From positions 3,348,001-3,412,000 of the forward strand of contig NZ_CP025228.1 of assembly GCF_004102025.1 (NCBI RefSeq): a stretch of 64,000 nt of DNA, given 5' to 3'. Below are positions 52,186 through 59,777 of the stretch, in pieces. Positions within the stretch are counted from its first letter, which is position 1; each line of letters starts with the position of its first letter. The position numbers and the translations under genes were made by a program. The notes below the pieces were generated by a model. The model was not told the DNA's origin, did no database searches, and was given only the letters and a program-made list of their open reading frames with translations. The DNA comes from Actinomyces qiguomingii. Its GTDB lineage: Bacteria; Actinomycetota; Actinomycetes; Actinomycetales; Actinomycetaceae.

Positions 52186-53457
52186 CTACTCTGCCGCAAG
52201 CTCCCTTAATAGTTGGTCCAACCACTCAGCCTCGGAAGCTAGTTCATCCCACACCTCACACGCGGAGGTGGTGATGACACCGGAGAGTCCGGCATGCCTC
52301 ATCTTCTCTGCGAGCGCCGCATCCACATCCAACCGGTGGGCATGCGGATCGTCGGGCGGAAAGAGGCGGAGCGGAGCATCAGCCGCAGTGCCGTAAACGC
52401 GCAGAAGGAAGTAGCCGCCGCTATCGGCCTCTTCTCCCATTGAATCCCCCGCAACATCCGGCCGCTCAGCATTCCCGTCGGTGTCTGATGCCGACCGGAC
52501 CAAAAGCGACCGATACTCAATTCCGGGAACGGCCTCGGCGAGGAGCAGATCCAAGAACCTTCGCGAGACCACCTGTCCGCATCCAGTCGTCCACAGCCAG
52601 TCGGTACGCTCACCGGGCGTAATGACCTCGAGCCACAGCTCTACAGGTAGGGCCTCGACTCCCCGCTCAAAAAGGACCTGACTACAGTCTTGACCATCAG
52701 ATAGAAGATCGGACCGCATAGGGTCCTTGCCCCGCCAGCCGAGTTCCACCGTCATTGCATTCACGTCTCCAACGAGATCACTAGCATGAATTATGCACCG
52801 CTTATCCCAGCTACTCGCTAGACCTTTGCTCCCGCTTACTGACGCGCGTAGTCCGGGTTGCGACACGTGCTCCCCAGTTGTTGCTGCACCTTCAGCGTGT
52901 CTAAAGATACGCAGTTGACGCCCCACCTCTTGACGCCTTCTTTCCAACTCTTCCCGTTCCCCCGCCGTTGGCGTCATCAATATGCCCGTGAGTCGTTCCG
53001 CACGTATGCGCTCAGCCACCGCTCGATCGACCAGCATGTCGGGCGTTCGCGCGCTAGACGGGTATCGTCGCACCGCGTCTCCCGGGCCTGCCTCAGGTAG
53101 GTGAAGCAGATAGTAGCCCTCGATATCAGCACTTCGCTTGCGCCGCACGGTCAGTGGACGATACTCGACGCCCGGAACCTCCTGCTCGGCAAGAACCTGC
53201 AAGAACCGCTCCGAAACAACACATTCACCCGAGCCGCTCCAAAGCCAGTCAACACGTTTACCGTGGTTCCACGGTTCGAGCCAAAGATCATCCGGCAGCG
53301 CGGCGATGCCGTAGCCGTACAGGACGTCTTCCCAATCGCGGCCGTCGGGCAGAGCACTCGGATTCTCTCCATCTTTGCCCGGCCATCTCAAGGTTATCCA
53401 CATGTTGGCGGTGGACGCGCTCGGCCTTATTATAAAGCGATCCTCGAAAGTGTTCAT
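52186..53457 (-). CDS. Immunity-like protein with two tandem domains (Imm11/DUF1629-like)
   Basis: 423 residues, no signal peptide or membrane helix. It is an internal duplication: residues about 19-105 (MWITLRWPGKDGENPSALPD, LPDDLWLEPWNHGKRVDWLW, VVSERFLQVLAEQEVPGVEY) and about 235-325 (MTVELGWRGKDPMRSDLLSD, LPVELWLEVITPGERTDWLW, VVSRRFLDLLLAEAVPGIEY) align closely, and each is followed by a strand phrase (YYLLHLPE, YFLLRVYG). The pattern W.D....V.S.RF...L....PG.EY resembles Imm11/DUF1629 immunity proteins, which neutralise secreted toxins. No toxin gene is nearby. It is bracketed by inverted repeat elements. The family call is tentative; the duplication is plain. Confidence 0.6.
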   Translation of the reverse strand: MNTFEDRFIIRPSASTANMWITLRWPGKDGENPSALPDGRDWEDVLYGYGIAALPDDLWLEPWNHGKRVDWLWSGSGECVVSERFLQVLAEQEVPGVEYRPLTVRRKRSADIEGYYLLHLPEAGPGDAVRRYPSSARTPDMLVDRAVAERIRAERLTGILMTPTAGEREELERRRQEVGRQLRIFRHAEGAATTGEHVSQPGLRASVSGSKGLASSWDKRCIIHASDLVGDVNAMTVELGWRGKDPMRSDLLSDGQDCSQVLFERGVEALPVELWLEVITPGERTDWLWTTGCGQVVSRRFLDLLLAEAVPGIEYRSLLVRSASDTDGNAERPDVAGDSMGEEADSGGYFLLRVYGTAADAPLRLFPPDDPHAHRLDVDAALAEKMRHAGLSGVITTSACEVWDELASEAEWLDQLLRELAAE

Positions 53458-53634
53458 TATATTCTGTTCACTCCTCCCTAACCATATCAGAGTCTCAACA
53501 AACTCGGCGTCCGCCCGTTGTCTATGAAGAAGTGCAACGCCTGGGGTTGGTGGTTTTGATTGTATGTCGGCTCAGGGCTTGTTGGTGGGGGGTGCGGCGC
53601 GACCCGCCGGTGACGATGGGGCGTCATCAAAACC

Positions 53635-53830
53635 CCTCTTCCGGTTTAAGTGTGTAGCGTGCGGGTGTGGGCCCGGCCGGCTGCCGGCCTCGTACTTGGA
53701 CCGCGCTACTGCGCTTGGACCGGGCTTCTGCGGTTGGACCGTCTGAGAGTGCGTTTCAGGTGGTCCAACGGCAGCCAGACGGTCCAACGGCAACCAGGTG
53801 GTCCACGTGCGGGGGTGCTGACCACTCGGG
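53635..53830 (-). repeat. Composite repeat element, inner right arm, with TTGGACC units
   Basis: The reverse complement of 53635-53764 matches 51999-52103, with about 19 extra bases from one more array unit. TTGGACC recurs at 53696, 53715 and 53734 (19-bp period); its complement GGTCCAA recurs from about 53762 onward. This is a third array type with its own core but the same direct-then-inverted plan. Confidence 0.7.
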
Positions 53831-54107
53831 CCGGTGGGGTTGCCTTGGACGCCGGCGCACCCAAGGTCAACGGTCAAGATGCCCTAGACCTAGGCCGCGG
53901 ACGTCGCCCGCATGGCCGACAGCCGGGCCCGGCCTGCCATCGGCCGGACTGGGCCTTGGGCCGGGCCTGGCTGGTCTGCGCTCCCGACTGGGCGGTGGGC
54001 CCGGTTCGTCGTCAAAGATGTCCCAGCCGATCGGACAAGGGGCCAGTCTGCAAACAGAAGGCCTTGGCCTGCTCACCGCATCAGGGCGGTTGGTCGGCGC
54101 CTGGGAG
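53831..54107. other. Gene-free spacer inside the right arm
   Basis: About 280 bp without a convincing reading frame or repeat. Rich in GGGCC and GGCC words. It has no counterpart in the left arm (51721-52103), so it is an insertion or an older remnant. Confidence 0.5.
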
Positions 54108-54270
54108 CCAAGGTGTCCAAAATCGGCACAAACACCCCGCTCCTCCCAACAGGCGCCCTCAGAATCGTTGTAATCATACGGATCTGGTGAGCGGCGTCGG
54201 GCGGGGGAACATCGTTCGTGCCGAATCTGGACACTTCCCCCACCCCGCCAGCCCCACCAACCGAACTCGA
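54108..54270 (-). repeat. Composite repeat element, right copy core
   Basis: On the minus strand it begins with an array unit, then GGTTGGTGGGGCTGGC, GGGGAAGTGTCCAGATTC, GGCACGAACGATGTTCC, GCCCGACGCCGCTCACC, and ends with GTGCCGATTTTGGACACC, which is an inverted echo of its own AAGTGTCC-GGCACAAAC part. The first 68 bases are identical to 12489-12556. Confidence 0.8.
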
Positions 54271-54316
54271 TCGTCATATCTACCGAACTCGATGGTAATA
54301 ACGACCGAACTCGGCG
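54261..54316. repeat. 22-bp intergenic array R7 (3 units, minus orientation)
   Basis: CCGAACTC at 54261, 54283 and 54305, 22 bp apart, the mirror of R6 on the other side of the immunity-like gene. The remaining gap to 54647 shows only GTGGGTCTCGT repeats near 54341-54375 and no gene. Confidence 0.85.
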
Positions 54317-54647
54317 AGCACGGCTCAAACCGACCGGAGGGTGGGTCTCGTAGTGCGGGTGGGTCTCGTGGTGTGGGTGGGTCGGGGCTTGCCCCTGTGT
54401 CCCAGACGCGCAGCACCTCCGGGACGGGGCACCCCCAGCTCCTCTCCGATCCTCCAGGTTCGCCCTCCTTGGCTGTCTCAAGATCCCGGCAGACCACTGC
54501 ACACCCATCCAGGTAGTCCACTCACCGAGCCCCTCCCGGGGGAACTTCCACGGGTGGCACTCCCAACAGCGATCCAGCCACATGTTCACTACCTCCAGCA
54601 AACCCGGTGCAGTTCACCGCGGGGTTGGCATCAGCGCGGTCAAGCCC

Positions 54648-55421
54648 TTAGCCGCGGGCCGTACGGAAGGCCTCCAGCGGGATACGGGAGGCGGGCTCAT
54701 GCCCGCGCGCGGTGTCAACCGCCTTCTCCACTCTGCCCCGTACCAGACACAGACCTGCTCCATGATCGGCGATGAGCTGCTCGACGAGTCGATTGACCTG
54801 TGCTGACACCGCCTCCACCGGCTGGTCGGCGTCTACGACCTTGATGCGCCTGTGCTCCTGGTGCGCCAGCACCAGAAACTGCTCACGCAGTGCGCGGTGG
54901 AAGACGTCCGGCTCGCGCTCCAGGCGGTCGCGGTGCCCGCGGGAGCCGGTGCGCCGGCCGCCGACGGCGGGGTCGGCATCGAGCAGGATGGTCAGGTCGG
55001 GCAGCAGCCCATCGGTGGCCCATAGGGACAGGTCGCGCACCTCTTGCGTCCCCAGGGCGCGGGCGGCACCCTGGTAGGCGACGGAGGAATCCAAATAGCG
55101 GTCGGTCAGCACCACCTGGCCGCTGGCAAGTGCGGGCCGCACTACGGTGGCTACGTGGTGGGCACGGTCGGCTGCGTACAGCAAGGCCTCGGCGCGCGGG
55201 CTCACCTGACCTCCGTGCAGCAGCAGTTCACGGATCCGCGTACCGAGCTCGGTGCCCCCGGGCTCACGAGTGCGCCGGTAGGCGATCCGGGCCGCCTCCA
55301 GCACCGAACTCAGAAGCTCGATCTGGGTGGTCTTGCCGACGCCGTCACCACCCTCGAAGGAGATGAACAGGCCGGGCCAGGCGCGCCCAGACTCCGAGGG
55401 GGCGGAAGCTGAGTGATACAC
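54648..55421 (-). CDS. tmk: dTMP kinase
   Basis: A 257-residue thymidylate kinase (dTMP to dTDP). P-loop FISFEGGDGVGKTT, dTMP-binding REPGGTELGTRIRELLL, DRYLDSSVAYQG and the LID-like RRTGSRGHRDRLE region are present. The GTG at 55421 is chosen because TACCCT lies 6 bases upstream, the same leaderless arrangement as the asparaginase gene; an in-frame GTG 14 codons earlier lies upstream of that -10 box. In relatives holB follows directly, but here the next 13 kb are accessory genes and repeats. The C-terminus is about 40 residues longer than usual and ends RIPLEAFRTARG, possibly altered by that insertion. Confidence 0.92.
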   Translation of the reverse strand: MYHSASAPSESGRAWPGLFISFEGGDGVGKTTQIELLSSVLEAARIAYRRTREPGGTELGTRIRELLLHGGQVSPRAEALLYAADRAHHVATVVRPALASGQVVLTDRYLDSSVAYQGAARALGTQEVRDLSLWATDGLLPDLTILLDADPAVGGRRTGSRGHRDRLEREPDVFHRALREQFLVLAHQEHRRIKVVDADQPVEAVSAQVNRLVEQLIADHGAGLCLVRGRVEKAVDTARGHEPASRIPLEAFRTARG

Positions 55422-55514
55422 GGAGTCAGGGTAGCCGGAAAGCACGCTGGGCTTGGACAGCACCCCGCTTACCGGCCCCGCCCCTTCAACACCGGCCGAT
55501 GCACCCAGCTGTGC

Positions 55515-56792
55515 TCAGAAGGCCGGTATGAAAACCTCCACCCGGCGGTTGAGCTGGCGTCCGGCCGGGTTGTCCGAGCCGTCCTCATTCTCATTGGGAG
55601 CCACGGGCCGAGTCTCGCCGTAACCGGTGGCCTCCGTCGAGGCGGTCACGCCCTCGCTTATCAGCGCGTTGACAACGGCCTGGGCACGGTTCTCAGACAG
55701 AGTCTGGTTGAAGGCCTCATCCGAAATGGAGTCCGTGTGTCCGTAAACCTTAAGGGTGGGAGAGTTCGATTCGATTAGCACCTCGGCCAGATTGCCTAGG
55801 GTCTGGGCCGCATCGTCACGGATCTCGTAGGAACCGAAGTCGAACAGGACTCCGTCCTCAAGAGTGATCAGCGTGCCGCAGGACTCGACCGGCTGAATGG
55901 CATCGATCGACGGGAAGGAGCCGACCTTACCCACCGGCGGCAGCGGCTCGGCGGCCACGGTGACCGTGCCCGAGAACCCGGTGACCGTGGCAGTGCCATT
56001 ACCATCATTGGTGATCGTCACCGATGCGTCCATGTAGGTACCCGACCCATCACCATTATTGTTGATCGTCCTCGACGCGTCCATGTAGGTACCCGACCCA
56101 TCACCATTATTGTTGATCGTCACCGACGCGTCCATGTAGGTACCCGACCCATCACCATCGACGGTCACCGTCATGGTCGCGTCCAAGTAGGTACCCGCCC
56201 CGTCGCCATCGGTGGTGATCGTCACCGACGCGTCCATGTAGGTACCCGACCCATCACCATTATTGGTGATCGTCACCGACGCGTCCAAGTAGGTACCCGC
56301 CCCGTCGCCATCATTGGTGATCGTCACCGACGCGTCCGAATAGGACATCGCCCCGTCACCGTCCAGCACCGTAGTACCCGCGCCAGTCGCCAGGACTCCC
56401 GGCTCGTCGCACCGGGCGGGAGTCACTTTCACCCCGGGCACGGAGGTGATGTCCTTGGTCAGATCCGGGGTGAAGACTCCCGTGGACTGTGTGAGCAGGC
56501 TGAGGTCCGGCAAGGTGAATACCGGGATCGGGGGAATCTCACCGACCTGGTACCCGGGCACCGCCAGACTGGAGTCCGCCGAACCGGTCAATCCGGTCGG
56601 GGCGGCCGAGGCGCTCGCGGGTGCGCTGGGCGCTGCCGCTGCCGGCGGTGGGGCCGGACTCTCGGCACCGGTGGATCTGGAGGCACCACCGGCGCAGGCG
56701 GCCAGGGTCAGAGCCAGGGCCGCTGCTGCCGCGCATGTCACCGGCACGCGGGAGGGTTTACCGAAAAGGCGGGAAGTGAGCTGAGATCGCAT
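55515..56792 (-). CDS. OmpA-family lipoprotein with 17-residue repeats
   Basis: A 425-residue exported lipoprotein (VTCAAAAALALTLAAC lipobox). Residues about 145-270 are seven to eight 17-residue repeats of the type DGDGSGTYMDASVTITN, whose DGDG could bind calcium or build a beta-solenoid. The C-terminal OmpA domain has VLFDFGSYEIRDDAAQTLGN, LKVYGHTDSISDEAFNQTLS and AEGYGETRPVAPNE-like ends, for peptidoglycan binding. AAGGAA precedes the ATG. It follows a two-component system on the same strand and may be its target. Confidence 0.88.
   Translation of the reverse strand: MRSQLTSRLFGKPSRVPVTCAAAAALALTLAACAGGASRSTGAESPAPPPAAAAPSAPASASAAPTGLTGSADSSLAVPGYQVGEIPPIPVFTLPDLSLLTQSTGVFTPDLTKDITSVPGVKVTPARCDEPGVLATGAGTTVLDGDGAMSYSDASVTITNDGDGAGTYLDASVTITNNGDGSGTYMDASVTITTDGDGAGTYLDATMTVTVDGDGSGTYMDASVTINNNGDGSGTYMDASRTINNNGDGSGTYMDASVTITNDGNGTATVTGFSGTVTVAAEPLPPVGKVGSFPSIDAIQPVESCGTLITLEDGVLFDFGSYEIRDDAAQTLGNLAEVLIESNSPTLKVYGHTDSISDEAFNQTLSENRAQAVVNALISEGVTASTEATGYGETRPVAPNENEDGSDNPAGRQLNRRVEVFIPAF
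55975..56345 (-). repeat. 51-bp coding repeats within the OmpA-type gene
   Basis: GACGCGTC(C/G)-ATGTAGGTACCC-type units recur every 51 bp, seven to eight times, encoding the 17-residue repeats. Nearly identical units suggest recent expansion and possible length variation. Confidence 0.85.
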
Positions 56793-56832
56793 GGGATGGT
56801 TCCTTGTCTGTCGTTATCTGCCGATGGCTGTG

Positions 56833-57828
56833 TCAGAGCTTCGGGGAGTACTTGCTGTCAGGTGGTAGCGGCGGCGGACCAGGGGTCGGCGCGCGGGCCG
56901 GTTGGGCGGCGCGAGGTGGACCGGTGATCGGCAACGTCAGCCACACCCGAGTGCCCACGCCCTCGCGCGACGTCATTCGCACGTGCCCGCCATGGCGGTC
57001 GAGGATCGTGTGCACCAGGGCCAGGCCCAGGCCGGAGCCGGGCAGGGCACGCGCATTTCCGGCCCGCTCCAGTTCCTGGAAAACGCGGCTCATGTCCGCC
57101 TCGGGCACACCGATGCCGGTATCGGCCACCTCAATGGTGATGGTGCCGCCCTCTTCCCGGCCGCGCACCTCCACCGCGCCACCGTCCGGGGTGTATTTGG
57201 CGGCATTAGCGATGACGTTGTATACCGCCGAGTACAGCAGGTCGCCGTCGCCACGCACATGCGGCAGCGGCCAGGGCGCCGCCGGCAGGTCCATGTGCAC
57301 GCGCACCGCCGCACCCCGTCCGGCAATCTCCTCATTGACGGCACCGACCGCATCCTGAACGGTTTCGGCCAGGTCAACATCCTCCAGTGCAAGAGGCGCC
57401 GTCTCCAGCTCAGCCAGCTTGCGCAGGTCCGTCAGCAGTCGGCTCATCCGCCGGGATTGAGCATCCACCACCTCCAGGTCGGCGGCCATCTCCTGGTCGG
57501 CGGTGCGGGAGGCGTCGGCGACGGCGGCGCGCACCGCCGTCAGCGGGTTCTTCAACTCATGATCCAGCCGTTGCAGGAACCGGCGGTGACGACGGCGCTC
57601 CTGAGCCTGGACCTCCGCATGCACGCGTATCTGTGCGGCCCGACAGCGCCGCCGTCCGACTCCGATCGCAGCCACCGCCGTCAGCACCGCCGCACCGGTT
57701 ATGGCCACGGCTGTCGGCACGGCGGTAGTCACGGTTATGGACAGTCCACCCCAATGCAGGCGAGCCAGAACAGTCAGGGCCACCGCCCCAAGGACGCCGC
57801 CCGCCCAGCCCAGCCAGAAGCGCCTCAT
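56833..57828 (-). CDS. Sensor histidine kinase
   Basis: A 331-residue kinase with two N-terminal membrane helices (GWAGGVLGAVALTVLARLHW and TAVAITGAAVLTAVAAIGVG), a very short outside loop, H-box FLQRLDHELKNPLTAVRAAV, N-box NVIANAAKYTP, G1 DTGIGV and G2 GSGLGLALV. The small sensor part suggests it senses the membrane or a partner protein. It overlaps the response regulator gene by 4 bases. The C-terminus is Pro-rich. Confidence 0.9.
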   Translation of the reverse strand: MRRFWLGWAGGVLGAVALTVLARLHWGGLSITVTTAVPTAVAITGAAVLTAVAAIGVGRRRCRAAQIRVHAEVQAQERRRHRRFLQRLDHELKNPLTAVRAAVADASRTADQEMAADLEVVDAQSRRMSRLLTDLRKLAELETAPLALEDVDLAETVQDAVGAVNEEIAGRGAAVRVHMDLPAAPWPLPHVRGDGDLLYSAVYNVIANAAKYTPDGGAVEVRGREEGGTITIEVADTGIGVPEADMSRVFQELERAGNARALPGSGLGLALVHTILDRHGGHVRMTSREGVGTRVWLTLPITGPPRAAQPARAPTPGPPPLPPDSKYSPKL

Positions 57829-58562
57829 GCGTGCACCTCACCGCGGAAGCGATAGCCACCCTGGGGGACGGTCTGGATGAAGGTTGGGTCAGTGGCATTG
57901 TCTCCCAGAGCCCGACGGATCTCGCGGATACGATGATCGACGGCGCGGGTGGAGGAGGCGAAGTCGATTCCCCATAGTGCGGACAGCAGTGCCTCGCGGG
58001 TGTGCAGTTCACCGGGGTGGCACATGAGGAAGTCGAGCAGGGTCACGGCCTTGGGCGTCAGCGTCAGTTCCCGACCCGCCAGGGTGACGCGGCGACCGGC
58101 CCGGTCCAGGGTCAACTCTCCCGACACCAGCCGGGCCGCGGCGGTCAACGGCTGTCCCACCCCGCGCGTGCGGCGCAGGACGGCGCGGATTCGGGAGGCC
58201 AGCTCCGCGGGATCGAAGGGCTTGGACAGGTAGTCGTCGGCGCCGTCGTCCAGGGCGGAGACCCGCTCGTAGGAGGCGTCGACCTGGGTGAGCAGGATGA
58301 TCGGCGTCCAGGTGCCGCCGGCCCGCACCCTCCGCACGAGCTCCCGCCCGTCCATGCGGGGCATGAGTACATCGCTGACCACGATGTCGATGTCATAGTC
58401 GGCGAGCAGGTCCAGCGCTTCCACGCCGTCTCCGGCGGACATCACCCGGTAACCGCTGCGCTCCAGGTAGGAGCCGAGCGAGGTGCGGATGGGGGCCTCG
58501 TCATCTACGAGCAGGACAGTTGCTGAGGGCTGCACGGGTGCGGGGGATGTGGGCATGAGCAT
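57825..58562 (-). CDS. Response regulator, OmpR family
   Basis: A 245-residue regulator with receiver residues VDDEAPI, Asp in IVVSDVLMPRMDG, LLTQVD and LSKPFDP, and a winged-helix domain with LTPKAVTLLDFLMCHPGELH and STRAVDHRIREIRRAL. Pairs with the kinase downstream (ATGA overlap). Two ATGs (58562, 58556) are possible. Its neighbours are two cell-envelope lipoproteins, OmpA-type and DUF3060, a hint that the pair controls envelope genes. Confidence 0.9.
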   Translation of the reverse strand: MLMPTSPAPVQPSATVLLVDDEAPIRTSLGSYLERSGYRVMSAGDGVEALDLLADYDIDIVVSDVLMPRMDGRELVRRVRAGGTWTPIILLTQVDASYERVSALDDGADDYLSKPFDPAELASRIRAVLRRTRGVGQPLTAAARLVSGELTLDRAGRRVTLAGRELTLTPKAVTLLDFLMCHPGELHTREALLSALWGIDFASSTRAVDHRIREIRRALGDNATDPTFIQTVPQGGYRFRGEVHA

Positions 58563-58590
58563 GGGGCTGCACCGATTGATTCCGGGCCGG

Positions 58591-59046
58591 TCAGTTGGTC
58601 AGTCGGTCGATCACATTGCCCGAGCCCAGATCCTGCACCTCCGGGTTGCCGTCCAAGTAGTAGATCCTCACATTGGACCCCAGGGCCTTCACGCTGGCTA
58701 CCTCGCGCACGTAGACGGTTACATCCGAGCCGGCGACATTCAAGTACGAGACGGTCTCCGCCGCGACCACTACTCCCGCTCCCGTGACGTTCAGGTTGTC
58801 CAACTCACCGACCAGGTTGTAGGTACGGTTCGAGTCGGCGATCCAGTAGTCGCCGGACCGTGTCTGCCGATCGCCGTTCTCAATGGCATCGAGCCAGCCG
58901 GGATCGGTGATGTCAGCATTGGCGACGGCCGCAGTCTGCTCTGGGGAGTCTTCGGCGCCCCGGCCGAGGCTGACTGAGCACGCGGCCAAAGAAAGGGACG
59001 CAGCGAGAACGGTTACTGGGACCAGGGGCTTGCCGGTGATGCGCAC
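58591..59046 (-). CDS. DUF3060 lipoprotein
   Basis: A 151-residue exported lipoprotein (VTVLAASLSLAAC lipobox). The mature part has short beta-helix-like units typical of DUF3060 (LVGELDNLNVTGAGVVV, VSYLNVAGSDVTVYV, VKALGSNVRIYYLDG). Function unknown; such proteins are surface-located in actinobacteria. GGAGC lies before the ATG at 59046. It is the first gene of a minus-strand run with the two-component system and the OmpA-type lipoprotein. Confidence 0.8.
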   Translation of the reverse strand: MRITGKPLVPVTVLAASLSLAACSVSLGRGAEDSPEQTAAVANADITDPGWLDAIENGDRQTRSGDYWIADSNRTYNLVGELDNLNVTGAGVVVAAETVSYLNVAGSDVTVYVREVASVKALGSNVRIYYLDGNPEVQDLGSGNVIDRLTN

Positions 59047-59220
59047 GGGTGCTCCTTACAGGAATCAGCAGTTGGGTACCGAAAGAGTACAGGCGGGTAT
59101 ACCCCATGGGCGTCGCTGCCGTGTCGCAACCCTGCGACACGGTGGTAAGCCAGATTCACGGTCCCCGGTCTGCGAGCTCCTGCACTCTGACGGCGTAAGA
59201 ACCGGTGCTCGGGGGTTGGG

Positions 59221-59394
59221 GCGTCCGGTCCGCCGGGGCCATCCGCTCCGCCGGGCCATCCGCTCCGCCGGGCCATCCGCTCCGCCGGGCCATCCGCTCC
59301 GCCGGGGCCATCCGGTCCGCCGGGGCCATCCGCTCCGCCGGGGCCATCCGGTCCGCCGGGGCGTCCGGTCCGCCGGGGCCATCCGGTCGGCCGG
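59221..59394. repeat. 17/18-bp minisatellite (10 units)
   Basis: Ten consecutive units of type GCCATCC(G)(C/G)TCCGCCGGG, mixing 17 and 18 bp, lie in the 730-bp gap (59047-59777) between the DUF3060 and arcA genes. No convincing gene spans it. Confidence 0.85.
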
Positions 59395-59689
59395 GGTCGT
59401 CTGTGCGGTCGCGGCCGTGGTGCCGCGCCCGGCGGCTCCCGGCGACACGGGCGTCGTAGGAGGCTGCGCAGACAGCTGGAATCCTGCTGGCAAAGACGAG
59501 ACGGGCTGTGAATGCCTACAAAGACCATCGTTTGACCTTCTCGCTCCCCTCAGGCCCAAACACCACCCGAATACCGCATAAATTCCCCCATGACGCGCCG
59601 TTCGCGCGACCACACAGCCGACCCAGCCCTAGAGTTTTTGGACAAACGTACTAGAAGTCGCCTCTTCCCCCTTCTCGGTTCACACAAAC

Positions 59690-59709
59690 ATTGGTACGCT
59701 TGTACCAAT
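59690..59709. promoter_or_regulatory. Operator-like palindrome upstream of arcA
   Basis: ATTGGTAC-GCTT-GTACCAAT, a perfect inverted repeat with 8-base arms, 68 bases before the arcA start. TTGGAC at about 59638 could be a -35 upstream of it. Likely the binding site of the arc operon regulator, which is not in the window. Confidence 0.6.
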
Positions 59710-59777
59710 CGCGACGGGGCGACCGACCGCCCCGCACAGGCACGCAGGTGTGCTGAAGACGAATCTGGAGACACGAC

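Noticed and set aside
53564..54600. Several open frames in the gap before tmk
   Set aside because: All cross the composite repeats and change frame with them; composition and lack of start signals show no real gene.
59013..59528. Frames with repeated ADRMAPAERMARRSGWPGG peptides
   Set aside because: They are translations of the minisatellite, which mixes 17- and 18-bp units and so cannot keep one frame.
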